A stretch of 64,000 nt of DNA from contig NZ_MCNV01000008.1 in NCBI RefSeq assembly GCF_001718195.1, positions 124,001 through 188,000 on the forward strand. Direction: 5' to 3'. Position 1 is the stretch's first letter; the number at the start of each line of letters is the position of its first letter. The notes under the pieces are model-generated. The model did not search any database and had not been told where the DNA came from. It saw only the letters and a list, made by a program, of their open reading frames with translations. Source of the stretch: Paraburkholderia nodosa (GTDB lineage Bacteria; Pseudomonadota; Gammaproteobacteria; Burkholderiales; Burkholderiaceae). Shown here piece after piece: positions 28,175-37,132 of this stretch. A program made the translations under genes and the position numbers.

Positions 28175-29657
28175 AGCCGCCCCGCCGGCCCACGCCTTCG
28201 AGGTAGTCGGCGAGGAACGCGGGCAGCGCCGGATCGCCGCAGTTGGCGATGTTGAAGCGCATCCACGTGGTCGGCGACTGGTGCGGCGAGAACAGGCTCC
28301 CCGGCGCGAGGAGGAAACCCGCTTCGTGGCCGGCCGCGGTGAGCGCATCCGCGTCGACGCCCGTGTCCGCCCACAGGAACATGCCGGCGCCCGGCGCCGC
28401 AAAAAGGCGCAGGCCGGCGCGCTCCAGCATGCGCTCCGCCTTGTCGCGCACGCCGTCCAGCCGTGCACGCAGGCGCTCCACGTGACGCCGGTAGTGACCC
28501 TCCGTGAGCACGCGGTACAGCACACGCTCATTGAGTTCCGGGCTCGTCATGCCGACGAGCATTTTCTGGTCCGCCACCGCCTGGGTCACGTCGAGCGCGC
28601 TCGCGATATAGCCCACGCGCAGGTTTGGTGCGAGCGTCTTCGAAAAGCTGCCGAGATAGATCACGCGGCGAAGCTGGTCGAGGCTCGCGAGGCGCGTGGC
28701 CGGATAGCCGGCCGGGCAGAGGTCGCCGTAGATATCGTCTTCGACGACGATGAAATCGTACTGTTCGGCAAGCCGCAGAATGCGGAACGCCTGCGCGGCG
28801 GTAAGCGAGGTGCCCGTGGGATTTTGCAGCACCGAATTGATGACGAGCATTTTCGGCCGCCAGGTCTCGACCAGCGCTTCGAGCGCGTCGAGGTCCGGCC
28901 CGTCTGGCGTGTACGGCATGCCGACGAGCCGCGCGCCCTGCGAGGCGAAGCGCCCGAACATCTGGAACCACGCGGGGTCGCCCACGATCACCGTGTCGCC
29001 GGGCTGCACGTAGATGCGTGCGAGCAGGTCGATCGCCTGGGTGATGCCGGAGACGAGCACGATCTGGTCGGGCGTCGCGCCGATCTCGAGTTCCGCCATG
29101 CGCGTCTGGAGTTGCTGGCGCAGCGGCAGGAAGCCTTGCGGTGAGCCGAAGCCCAGCAGTTGCGTGCCGCTCTGGCGGCCAAGCGAGCGCATCGCGCCGG
29201 TCAGCAGCTCGCCATCCAGCCAGCGCGCGGGCAGATAGCCCAAACCCGGCCCTTTTTCCGGCCGCGTGGATGTGTGAAGCATGTTGCGCAGCAGCCAGAC
29301 CACGTCGATGGTGGGCGGCGCGGGGGCAGCAACCGCGTCGGCGCGCGCCGGGACGCCCGCAGTCAGCGGCTGGCGTTCGCCGCCGGCCACGAGCGCCAGC
29401 CGCTCGCGCACATAGAAACCGGAACCGCGCCGCGAGTCGAGGTAGCCCTGCGCGACCAGACGCTCGTACGCCTCGACCACGGTGAAGCGCGAGACGCCCT
29501 TGTCGAGCGCGAGCTTGCGGATGGACGGCATGCGCATGCCGGGCCGGAACACGCGCTCCTCGATGCGGCGGCGGCCCCACTGCACGAGCTGGTCGACGAG
29601 CGTAAGCGTCGCCGCGTCGTGCGGGGCGGGAATCTGGTCTAGCGGTACGGAGGACAT
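28170..29657 (-). CDS. MocR-type GntR/aminotransferase transcriptional regulator
   Basis: A 495-residue regulator. An N-terminal winged helix (about residues 20-85: VFRPGMRMPSIRKLALDKGVS, TVVEAYERLVAQGYL) is fused to a fold-type I aminotransferase domain (about 120-490). PLP is expected on the lysine of LGSFSKTLAPNLRVGY near residue 325; NSVLQNPTGT and the Asp in VVEDDIYGDL also fit. PdxR/GabR proteins of this type bind direct repeats and respond to PLP or amino compounds. The start at 29657 has AGGGAG upstream. Three TACCGGTA-like direct repeats fill the divergent region to the VOC-EamA pair, its probable targets. Confidence 0.93.
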   Translation of the reverse strand: MSSVPLDQIPAPHDAATLTLVDQLVQWGRRRIEERVFRPGMRMPSIRKLALDKGVSRFTVVEAYERLVAQGYLDSRRGSGFYVRERLALVAGGERQPLTAGVPARADAVAAPAPPTIDVVWLLRNMLHTSTRPEKGPGLGYLPARWLDGELLTGAMRSLGRQSGTQLLGFGSPQGFLPLRQQLQTRMAELEIGATPDQIVLVSGITQAIDLLARIYVQPGDTVIVGDPAWFQMFGRFASQGARLVGMPYTPDGPDLDALEALVETWRPKMLVINSVLQNPTGTSLTAAQAFRILRLAEQYDFIVVEDDIYGDLCPAGYPATRLASLDQLRRVIYLGSFSKTLAPNLRVGYIASALDVTQAVADQKMLVGMTSPELNERVLYRVLTEGHYRRHVERLRARLDGVRDKAERMLERAGLRLFAAPGAGMFLWADTGVDADALTAAGHEAGFLLAPGSLFSPHQSPTTWMRFNIANCGDPALPAFLADYLEGVGRRGGS

Positions 29658-29704
29658 GAGGACTCCCTGAACTCGAACTGTACAGAGCACTATCGGGCCG
29701 ATTG

Positions 29705-29757
29705 TACCGTTACTGTCTGCCACCATACCGGTACATTTGATCGCATGCGTACCGGTA
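29705..29757. promoter_or_regulatory. Three direct repeats, putative MocR operator
   Basis: TACCGTTA (29705), TACCGGTA (29726) and TACCGGTA (29750) are spaced 21 and 24 bp apart, about two helix turns. They sit in the gap between the MocR gene and the VOC gene. CTGTACAG at 29678-29685 is a further palindrome. Direct repeats on one helical face are typical of MocR binding sites. Confidence 0.55.
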
Positions 29758-29852
29758 AGGATTCGGTAGCGGCGTCGGCACACTGTCCAGGCGCAGGCTC
29801 CTGTCCCCCTTCTCTCCGGCCCCTCCGTATTTTTGGCTCCGCTCGACCGCCC

Positions 29853-30542
29853 ATGAACGCCTCGCCGCTTCGCCTCGATCACCTCGTCGTTGCCGCGCGC
29901 ACGCTGGAAGAAGGCGTGGCGTACGTGAGCGACGCGCTCGGCGCCGCGCCCTCGGGCGGCGGCGCTCACCCGCTCATGCGCACGCACAACCGTCTGCTCG
30001 GGCTGTGGGGCGGTGCGTATCTGGAAGTCATCGCGCTCGATCCGGCGGCGAAAAGCGACGCGAACGCCCGCGCGCGCCTGTTCGCGCTCGACGACCCCGC
30101 CGTACTGGCGCGCCTCGAACAGGGGCCGTACCTGTCGCATTGGGTCGCGCGCGTCGATCCGCCGAAGAGCCTCGCACGCTGGCGCGAGCAGTATCCCCAG
30201 CGCATTCCCGCGCTCGTGCCGATGACGCGCGGCGACTTCTCGTGGCAGCTCACCGTTCCGGAAAACGGCGCCTTCCCGTCCTGGCAAGGCGCGGGCGACG
30301 GCATTCTGCCCTCGCTGATCCAGTGGGATACGGCGCATCATCCGTCGCAGGTGCTGGCCGACACCGGCATCGCGCTCACGTCCCTCACCGGGTTTCACCC
30401 AGAGGCGCAGACGGCGCGCGAGCAGTTGCAGTGGCTCGGCGCGGCGCACCTGATCGCCGTGGAGGAAGCCCTCTCGCCCGCGCTCGTCGCGCAGTTCGAA
30501 ACCCCGTCCGGTCCGCGCACGCTCGGCGCGCCGGCACGCTGA
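29853..30542 (+). CDS. VOC/glyoxalase-3-like protein
   Basis: A 229-residue protein. The N-terminus LRLDHLVVAARTLEEGVAYVSDALG is a VOC half-domain, followed by HNRLLGLWGGAYLEVIALDP. This is the layout of glyoxalase-like-domain proteins of unknown substrate. A second half-domain is less clear (WDTAHHPSQVL ... LTSLTGFHPEA). The ATG at 29853 lies downstream of three direct repeats, and the EamA-type gene follows at 22 bp, so the pair is likely MocR-controlled. Confidence 0.82.
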   Translation: MNASPLRLDHLVVAARTLEEGVAYVSDALGAAPSGGGAHPLMRTHNRLLGLWGGAYLEVIALDPAAKSDANARARLFALDDPAVLARLEQGPYLSHWVARVDPPKSLARWREQYPQRIPALVPMTRGDFSWQLTVPENGAFPSWQGAGDGILPSLIQWDTAHHPSQVLADTGIALTSLTGFHPEAQTAREQLQWLGAAHLIAVEEALSPALVAQFETPSGPRTLGAPAR

Positions 30543-30564
30543 TCCGTCGAGCGCAAACTCCCGC

Positions 30565-31470
30565 ATGAAAGCACGCGAAACCCAAGGCATGCTGCTCGGC
30601 CTCGTCGGCGTCATGATCTTTAGCCTCACGCTGCCGATGACGCGCATCGTCGTCGCCGAATTCCACCCGCTTCTGAACGGCCTCGGCCGCGCACTCGCCG
30701 CCGCCGTGCCCGCCGCGCTGCTGCTCGCCATCCGTCGCGAGACATGGCCCACCTGGCCGCAGGTCAAGAGCCTCGCCGTGGTGTCGCTTGGCGTGATCGT
30801 CGCGTTTCCGGTGTTTTCCGCCTTCGCGATGAAGACCGTGCCGGCCTCGCACGGCGCCATCGTCAACGGCCTGCAGCCGCTCGCCGTGGCGATCTACGCG
30901 GCGTGGCTCTCGCACGAGCGGCCCTCGAAGGCGTTCTGGGCCAGCGCGCTGATCGGCAGCGCGCTCGTGGTCGCGTTCGCGCTCCAGGCGGGCGGCGGCT
31001 CGCTGCATGCGGGCGACGCGTGGATGCTCATCGCGGTGGGCATCGGTGCGCTCGGCTACGCCGAAGGCGCGCGCCTCGCGCGTCAACTGGGCGGCTGGCA
31101 GGTGATCTGCTGGGCGCTCGTGCTCTCGGCGCCGCTCCTCGCGCTGCCGGTAGGCTGGCTCGCATGGGCGCATCACGTGGCGCATCCCGGCCCCGTCGCG
31201 CTCAAGACCTGGCTCGCCTTCGGCTATGTCACGCTGTTTTCGCAATTCATCGGCTTTTTCGCGTGGTACGCGGGGCTCGCCATGGGCGGTACGGCGCGCG
31301 TGGGCCAGGTGCAGCTGCTGCAGATTTTCTTCACGATGGCGTTCTCGGCGCTCTTTTTCGGCGAGCAGGTCGCGCCCTCGGCGTGGCTCTACGCGGCCGC
31401 GGTGATCGCCACAGTCGTACTCGGTCGCCGCGCGGCGATCGGCACGGCCCCGGCGCCCGCGCGCGCATGA
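30565..31470 (+). CDS. EamA/DMT-family transporter
   Basis: A 301-residue permease of the drug/metabolite transporter superfamily. Ten helices fall in two five-helix halves (residues 5-135 and 140-290), with the typical PASHGAIVNGLQPLAVAIYAAWL motif at the end of the first half. Such proteins usually export amino acids or metabolites. It follows the VOC gene and lies opposite a MocR regulator; MocR-EamA pairs are common in proteobacteria. The substrate is unknown. Confidence 0.9.
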   Translation: MKARETQGMLLGLVGVMIFSLTLPMTRIVVAEFHPLLNGLGRALAAAVPAALLLAIRRETWPTWPQVKSLAVVSLGVIVAFPVFSAFAMKTVPASHGAIVNGLQPLAVAIYAAWLSHERPSKAFWASALIGSALVVAFALQAGGGSLHAGDAWMLIAVGIGALGYAEGARLARQLGGWQVICWALVLSAPLLALPVGWLAWAHHVAHPGPVALKTWLAFGYVTLFSQFIGFFAWYAGLAMGGTARVGQVQLLQIFFTMAFSALFFGEQVAPSAWLYAAAVIATVVLGRRAAIGTAPAPARA

Positions 31471-31578
31471 GCCGGTTTCACGTCATAATTCAAGGTTTTC
31501 GGCGGCATCCGGCGGCGCGCGATTGCGCCCCATGCCGCCGCTGAACAGTCACTCGCCTCACCCCAACAAGGAGACCCC

Positions 31579-32778
31579 ATGGACCAGAGCGATCTCAAGG
31601 CCGCGCCCGCGTGGCAACTGTCCGAGCGTGCAATCAAGCTGACCAGCTCGGCGATTCGCGAAATCCTGAAGGTCACCGAGCGTCCCGAAGTCATTTCGTT
31701 CGCGGGCGGCCTGCCCGCGCCGGCCAGCTTCCCGGCCGAGGAAATGCGCGCCGCCGCCGACCGCATCCTGCGCGACGATCCCTCGGGCGCCCTCCAGTAC
31801 AGCGCGACCGAAGGCTATATGCCGCTGCGCGAATGGATTGCCGCGCGCCACTCGGTGGGCGGCGTGACGGTGCGTCCCTCGCAGGTGCTCATCACCACGG
31901 GTTCGCAGCAGGCGCTCGACCTGATCGGCAAGGTGCTGGTCTGCCCCAATAGCCCCGTGCTCGTGGAAACGCCCACCTACCTCGGCGCGCTGCAGTCGTT
32001 CTCGCTTTACGAGCCGAAGTACGTCCAGGTCCCGACCGACGAAAAAGGCCTCGTGCCCGAAGGCCTGACGCCCGAACTCACGGCCGGCGCGCGCCTGCTC
32101 TACGCGATCCCGAACTTCCAGAACCCCACGGGCCGCCGCCTGCCGCTCGAGCGCCGCCAGGCGCTCGCGGAATTCGCGAAGCACTCGCCGTTCCCCGTGA
32201 TCGAAGACGACCCCTACGGCGCACTCCTCTACGCGGGCGAGCCACTGCCGACGGTGCATTCGCTCGCGCCCGAGCATGTCGTGCATCTGGGTTCGTTCTC
32301 GAAGATCCTGGCCCCGGGCCTGCGCGTGGGCTACATCATTGCGCCCGAGGACCTGCACTTCAAACTGGTGCAGGCCAAGCAGGCCACCGATCTGCACACG
32401 CCGAGCTTCACGCAGCGCATCGTCTACGAGGTGGTGAAGGACGGCTTCCTCGACACGCACATCCCGAAGGTGCGCGCGCTCTATCGCGACCAGTGCGAGG
32501 CGATGCTCGACTCGCTCAAGCGCAACATGCCCGAAGGCGTGAGCTGGAACCGCCCCGAAGGCGGCATGTTCATCTGGGTGACGCTGCCCTCGAACATCGA
32601 CAGCATGAAGCTGCTGGCCGAAGCCGTCGCGCAGAACGTGGCCTTCGTGCCCGGCGCGCCGTTCTTCGCCGACGAGCCGCAACACAACAAGCTGCGCCTG
32701 TCGTTCGTCACGGTGCCGCCCGCGAAGATCGAAGAAGGCGTCGCGAAGCTCGCGGCCCTGATCCGCGCGCACGCCTGA
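31579..32778 (+). CDS. PLP-dependent aminotransferase (LysN/kynurenine aminotransferase type)
   Basis: A 399-residue fold-type I aminotransferase without a DNA-binding domain. The PLP lysine is in HLGSFSKILAPGLRVGYII near residue 240. Also present are FAGGLPAPASFP at residues 41-52, AIPNFQNPTGRRLPLERR, and IEDDPYGALLY with the PLP-anchoring Asp. It belongs with 2-aminoadipate/aromatic-type transaminases; the amino donor cannot be fixed. GGAGAC is placed nine bases before the ATG. A RidA-type gene follows at 72 bp, separated by a hairpin. Confidence 0.88.
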   Translation: MDQSDLKAAPAWQLSERAIKLTSSAIREILKVTERPEVISFAGGLPAPASFPAEEMRAAADRILRDDPSGALQYSATEGYMPLREWIAARHSVGGVTVRPSQVLITTGSQQALDLIGKVLVCPNSPVLVETPTYLGALQSFSLYEPKYVQVPTDEKGLVPEGLTPELTAGARLLYAIPNFQNPTGRRLPLERRQALAEFAKHSPFPVIEDDPYGALLYAGEPLPTVHSLAPEHVVHLGSFSKILAPGLRVGYIIAPEDLHFKLVQAKQATDLHTPSFTQRIVYEVVKDGFLDTHIPKVRALYRDQCEAMLDSLKRNMPEGVSWNRPEGGMFIWVTLPSNIDSMKLLAEAVAQNVAFVPGAPFFADEPQHNKLRLSFVTVPPAKIEEGVAKLAALIRAHA

Positions 32779-32794
32779 CGCAAGCCCGGCGAAG

Positions 32795-32818
32795 GCCTGG
32801 CGCAGCGCCAGGCTCTTT
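32795..32818 (+). terminator. Hairpin between aminotransferase and ridA-type gene
   Basis: GCCTGGC / GCCAGGC is a 7-bp stem with a 5-base loop, followed by TCTTTCC. It may be a weak terminator or an attenuator, since the next gene begins 32 bases later. Confidence 0.5.
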
Positions 32819-32850
32819 CCGACTCAACACCCGAACGAGGAATCCTGATC

Positions 32851-33315
32851 ATGGCTGACATCAACATCTACGACCGTCTCGAACAGCTCGGCATCACCCT
32901 GCCCCAGGCAGGCGCGCCCGCCGCGGCCTACGTGATGAGCGCCCAGAGCGGCAACACGGTGTACCTGTCGGGTCACATCGCCAAGAAGGACGGCAAGGTG
33001 TGGGCCGGCAAGCTCGGCGAGTCGCTCACGACCGAGGAAGGCAAGGCCGCCGCGCGCTCGATCGCGATCGACCTGCTCGCCACACTGCACGCCCACACGG
33101 GCGACCTCAACAAGGTCAAGCGCGTGGTCAAGCTCATGAGCCTCGTGAACTCGACGCTCACCTTCACGGAACAGCACGTCGTCACGAACGGCGCTTCGGA
33201 GCTGATCGCCGATGTGTTCGGCGAGAAGGGCAAGCACGCGCGCTCGGCCTTCGGCGTCGCGCAGATTCCGCTTGGCGCATGCGTCGAGATCGAGCTGATC
33301 GCCGAAGTCGAGTAA
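32851..33315 (+). CDS. RidA (YjgF/YER057c/UK114) family protein
   Basis: A 154-residue RidA-type protein. The order IYDRLEQLGITLPQAGAPAAAYV ... SGNTVYLSGHI ... GDLNKVKRVVKLMSLVNSTLTFTEQHVV fits the larger RidA subfamily, rather than the canonical 128-residue enamine deaminase. The family hydrolyses reactive enamines or imines released by PLP enzymes. Its place behind an aminotransferase fits. GAACGAGGAATCC ahead of the ATG contains a GAGG ribosome site. Confidence 0.88.
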   Translation: MADINIYDRLEQLGITLPQAGAPAAAYVMSAQSGNTVYLSGHIAKKDGKVWAGKLGESLTTEEGKAAARSIAIDLLATLHAHTGDLNKVKRVVKLMSLVNSTLTFTEQHVVTNGASELIADVFGEKGKHARSAFGVAQIPLGACVEIELIAEVE

Positions 33316-33341
33316 ACCACACTAGCGACCTTTGCCAGCGC

Positions 33342-33367
33342 GCGCGGACCTGCATCGGGGTCCGCGC
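33342..33367 (+). terminator. Terminator after the ridA-type gene
   Basis: GCGCGGACC / GGTCCGCGC is a perfect 9-bp stem with an 8-base loop. A short T-containing run follows a few bases later, so the match to a classical terminator is moderate. Confidence 0.6.
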
Positions 33368-33449
33368 ACGTTACTGCATTTTCTGTTGTGCGTTCGCGCA
33401 ACCTGGCGCGCCTCTTGCGCCGCTCTCCCCCTTCCGTGATCGTCCCGCC

Positions 33450-34328
33450 ATGACCCAGCCCAGCGTCCGCTTCAAACAGGTCGACGTCTTCACGTCGGTA
33501 CCCTTCAAGGGCAACCCGCTCGCCGTGGTGTTCGACGCCGACGGTTTGAGCGGCGACGAGATGCAGGCCATCGCGCGCTGGACCAATCTCTCGGAAACCA
33601 GCTTCCTGCTCGCCCCCACCGACGCGCGCGCCGACTACCGCGTGCGCATCTTCACGACCAAGGGCGAACTGCCCTTCGCAGGCCATCCGACGCTCGGCAC
33701 GGCGCACGCGTTTCTCGAAAGCGGCCGCCCGCCGAAGACGCCAGGGCGCCTCGTGCAGGAATGCGGCGCCGGTCTCATCGATCTGGCCGCCGCGGAGAAC
33801 GGCGCATGGGCCTTCGCCGCGCCGCCCGCGCGCGTGACGCCGCTCGCCGCCGCACAGTTCGACGCATTGCGCGCGGCGCTGCGCTCGAACGCCGTCGACT
33901 TCTCGGCCGCGCCCTGCGGCGTCGACAACGGCGCGCCCTGGCTCGTCGTACGTCTCGCGTCGGCGCAAGCGGTGCTCGCGCTCGACGTCGACTACGAGGC
34001 GATCGAAGCCGTTGCCGCGAGCGTGGGTGCACATGGCGTGGCCGCCTACGGCCCGCACGAGGCCGATGGTCCCGCAACCTTCGAAGTGCGCTGCCTCATG
34101 ACCGGGCTCGGCAAGGGCGAAGACCCCGTCACCGGCAGCGCGAACGCCGCCATCGCCATGCTGCTCGAACAGCAGAACCGACGTTCGGGCGTACGCTATA
34201 CGGTGCGCCAGGGCACGGCGCTCGGGCGCGACGGGCGCGTGCGCGTCGACTATGACGATGCGGCGAAAAAGATCTGGATTGGCGGCCACTCGGTGACCGT
34301 CGTCGACGGGACCTGCCGGCTCGGCTAA
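33450..34328 (+). CDS. PhzF-family epimerase/isomerase-like protein
   Basis: A 292-residue protein of the PhzF family. FKQVDVFTSVPFKGNPLAVVFD opens it, followed by the ARWTNLSETSFLL motif with the catalytic-type Glu, then ELPFAGHPTLGTAHAFL and GEDPVTGSANAAIA. PhzF isomerises a dihydroanthranilate in phenazine synthesis, but most family members act elsewhere and have no known substrate. No phenazine genes are present, so a general metabolic role is likely. It is separated from the ridA-type gene by a hairpin and may be its own unit. Confidence 0.9.
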   Translation: MTQPSVRFKQVDVFTSVPFKGNPLAVVFDADGLSGDEMQAIARWTNLSETSFLLAPTDARADYRVRIFTTKGELPFAGHPTLGTAHAFLESGRPPKTPGRLVQECGAGLIDLAAAENGAWAFAAPPARVTPLAAAQFDALRAALRSNAVDFSAAPCGVDNGAPWLVVRLASAQAVLALDVDYEAIEAVAASVGAHGVAAYGPHEADGPATFEVRCLMTGLGKGEDPVTGSANAAIAMLLEQQNRRSGVRYTVRQGTALGRDGRVRVDYDDAAKKIWIGGHSVTVVDGTCRLG

Positions 34329-34647
34329 GCGCCCGCAGCGGCACCCCGATTCATGCAAGGCGCATCGACCACGATGCACCGCCTCGCAGCTATGCACCGC
34401 ACATCAGCATCGCGCGCGGGTTGAGGCGACCCTCGCGTATACCCGAGGGACCACAGCTTCCTTAATCATTCCCCAACCAGTAATATCGAAACATCGGACG
34501 CACGACGCGTCCGGCGTGTATTGCGCGCGCGCAATACACGTATTCCCCCAGCCATCCGTCCTTCATGCCGCCGACTCAACCGAGCGCATCCTTGCCGTTC
34601 CGGCCGCCGCATCCGCGGTGTGAGTTTCCGCGCCTACGGCGGCCGCG
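34329..34647. other. Intergenic region with palindromes before the GGDEF-EAL gene
   Basis: A 319-bp spacer. It holds a small hairpin, CCCTCG / CGAGGG (34430-34449), a 7-bp hairpin at 34495-34513, and a perfect 26-bp palindrome at 34515-34540. No gene is evident. Confidence 0.6.
34515..34540. promoter_or_regulatory. Perfect 26-bp palindrome, likely operator
   Basis: Each arm reads CGTGTATTGCGCG inward, with no mismatch or spacer. It lies 107 bp before the GGDEF-EAL start. A 7-bp stem (CGGACGC / GCGTCCG) ends two bases before it. No T run follows, so a regulator site is preferred over a terminator. Confidence 0.5.
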
Positions 34648-37023
34648 ATGAGCGCCACGCGGGGTCCGTTCTCGCGCGATTCGAGCCTGCGCAACGCGCC
34701 CGGGCCGGCGTACACGCGTCCGCGCGCACTGCTCGCCATTCCGCTGCTCGGCGTGCTGGTGCTCGTGCTGCTGTGGGCGGTCATCTTCACGCGTCTCTCA
34801 GTCGAGAAGGAAGCGACCATGCGCGAGGCCACGGCCTCGGCCGCGATTCTCTCGGCGGCGCTCGAACAGCACACCGTCAAGGCGATCCACCAGGTCGACC
34901 AGATCACGCGCTTCGTGAAGTACGAGTTCGAAAAGTCGCCGGGCCGCTTCGATCTCGGCAGCACAGTCGAAAAGGGTGTGGTGCAGAGCGACTCGCTCGT
35001 GCAGGTGTCGATCATCGACGAGCACGGCACGCTCGTCGCCAACACGGCCGATCCGAATCCCAAGCCCATCGACCTCTCGGACCGCGAGCACTTCAAGGTG
35101 CACGAGCACGAGAACGACGACCAGCTCTATATCAGCAAGCCGGTGCTCGGCCGCGTGTCCGGCCACTGGACCCTGCAGATGACGCGCCGCCTCAATCACC
35201 CGGACGGCTCGTTCGCGGGCGTCGTCGTGGTTTCTGAGGACCCGAGCTACTTCACGAGCGACTTCTACAACAACGCCGCGATCGGCCGCGACGGCGTGAT
35301 CGCCGTCATCTCGGACAGCGGCGCCGTGCTCGCGCGCCGCACGGGCAGCGCCGAGCGCGCTAACGGCACGTTCTCCGCGAGCGGCGTGTATCCCATTTCC
35401 GAGCATGTGTCGGGCACCTACGTCGATCCGATCGATCACGTCACGCGCATCGTCTCGTACCGCCATATCGACGGCTATCCGCTCGCCGTGCTGGTCGGTC
35501 TCTCGCAGGCCGAGGAATTCGCCGACTACAACCACACGCGCGACGTCTACCTGATGATGGCGACGTTCATCTCGCTCGCCATGCTCTCGTTCTTCGCCGT
35601 GGCCACGGGACTGATCGGCAAGCTGCTCGGGCGCGAGCGCGAGATGTCGCAACTCGTGCAGTACGACCTGCTCACGGGCCTGCCCAACCGTTACGCCACG
35701 CTGCAGCGTTTGCGCCATGAGGTCTCGCAGCCGGGCAACCTCGGGCGGCTCGCCATCCTCTTCATCGACCTCGACAATTTCAAGACGGTCAACGACACGC
35801 TGGGCCACAACGCCGGCGACATCGTGCTGCAGATGAGCGCCGCGCGCCTCGCCGACGCCGTGGGCGGCGCGGGCACGCTTGCGCGCATCGGCGGCGACGA
35901 GTTCGTGGTGATCGTGAAGGGCGACGACATCGAAAAACGCGCCATCGCGCTCGCCGAAGCCACCAACGCCGCGTTCACGCATCCGTTCGACGTGCGCGGC
36001 AGCGCCTTCGTGCTGCACGCGAGCACGGGCATCGCGCTCTTCGCGGTAGCGCACGAAAGCGAAATCGATCTGCTCAAGAAAGCCGACCTCGCGATGTACG
36101 CCGCCAAGGAGGCCGGACGCAACTGCTTTCGCTTCTACTCGCCGCAACTCGCCCACCGCGCCGACCACCTGATGAAGTGGGAGCAGCAGCTGCGCGTCGC
36201 GCTCGCCGAGGACCAGCTCTTTCTCGCCTACCAGCCGAAGATCGATCTGCGCCGGCGCTGCATCACGGGCTTCGAGGCGCTCGTGCGCTGGAACCATCCG
36301 CAATACGGACTCATTCCTGCGGGCGAATTCATTCCTGTGGCCGAATCCACGGGCCTCATCGTGCCCGTAGGCGACTTCGTGATCCGTACCGCGTGCGCGC
36401 AACTCGCGCAGTGGCAGCAGCAGGGCTACGAGTCGCTCACGCTCGCCATCAACATCTCGGCGGTGCAGTTCTGGCGCGGCGACCTGTACGAGACCGTAGC
36501 GCGCGCCATCGAGGAAACCGGCATTGCCGCACACCGGCTCGAACTCGAGATCACCGAAACCGCGATGATGGAGTACCCGGAGCTCGTTTCGGAAAAGATC
36601 TTCGCGCTGAAGCGCCTTGGCGTGCGCGTCGCGCTCGACGACTTCGGCACCGGCTATTCGTCGCTGTCCTACCTGAACCGCTTCGCCGTCGACACGCTCA
36701 AGGTCGACCGCTCGTTCGTGCAGGCCATCCCCGCCGACCGCAGCGTGTGCGTGATGGTCTCGGCGATCGTCAATCTCGCGCGCTCGCTCGGGCTCACGGT
36801 AGTCGTCGAGGGCACCGAAACCGAAGAGCAGATCGCGTGGCTCTCCGCGCTCGGCCCGATCGAGGCGCAGGGCTTCCTGTTCTCGCGCCCCGTGCCCGTG
36901 GAAGGCGTGGCCGCGCTGATCGAGCGCTTCGGCGTCTGTAGCGCGACGCAGCCGGCGGGCACGCAAGCCGCACGCGAAGATCGCCGCAACGAGCGCCTGA
37001 GCGACGCGCCGCAATCGCGCTGA
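34648..37023 (+). CDS. Membrane-bound GGDEF-EAL protein (c-di-GMP cyclase/phosphodiesterase)
   Basis: A 791-residue inner-membrane signalling protein. Helix one is about residues 28-48 and helix two about 298-322; between them lies a periplasmic sensor of about 250 residues resembling a Cache domain. The cyclase domain has an intact GGDEF (about 414-418), with no RxxD inhibitory site at the usual distance. The EAL domain has EALVRWNHP (about 543), the ELEITE motif and DDFGTGYSSL, so both activities may be present. The C-terminus is short and polar. It makes or degrades cyclic di-GMP in response to an external ligand that is not identified. A perfect 26-bp palindrome upstream may control it. 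Confidence 0.93.
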   Translation: MSATRGPFSRDSSLRNAPGPAYTRPRALLAIPLLGVLVLVLLWAVIFTRLSVEKEATMREATASAAILSAALEQHTVKAIHQVDQITRFVKYEFEKSPGRFDLGSTVEKGVVQSDSLVQVSIIDEHGTLVANTADPNPKPIDLSDREHFKVHEHENDDQLYISKPVLGRVSGHWTLQMTRRLNHPDGSFAGVVVVSEDPSYFTSDFYNNAAIGRDGVIAVISDSGAVLARRTGSAERANGTFSASGVYPISEHVSGTYVDPIDHVTRIVSYRHIDGYPLAVLVGLSQAEEFADYNHTRDVYLMMATFISLAMLSFFAVATGLIGKLLGREREMSQLVQYDLLTGLPNRYATLQRLRHEVSQPGNLGRLAILFIDLDNFKTVNDTLGHNAGDIVLQMSAARLADAVGGAGTLARIGGDEFVVIVKGDDIEKRAIALAEATNAAFTHPFDVRGSAFVLHASTGIALFAVAHESEIDLLKKADLAMYAAKEAGRNCFRFYSPQLAHRADHLMKWEQQLRVALAEDQLFLAYQPKIDLRRRCITGFEALVRWNHPQYGLIPAGEFIPVAESTGLIVPVGDFVIRTACAQLAQWQQQGYESLTLAINISAVQFWRGDLYETVARAIEETGIAAHRLELEITETAMMEYPELVSEKIFALKRLGVRVALDDFGTGYSSLSYLNRFAVDTLKVDRSFVQAIPADRSVCVMVSAIVNLARSLGLTVVVEGTETEEQIAWLSALGPIEAQGFLFSRPVPVEGVAALIERFGVCSATQPAGTQAAREDRRNERLSDAPQSR

Positions 37024-37132
37024 CGCGAGGCCGGCGCGCAGATTGCGCATTGTCCACGCTTTCCAGTGAGTTGCGCGAACCGCGTGCCTTCGCGCACAGA
37101 TCCGCACTGACCTTCGCCCGCACGATGCAGCC

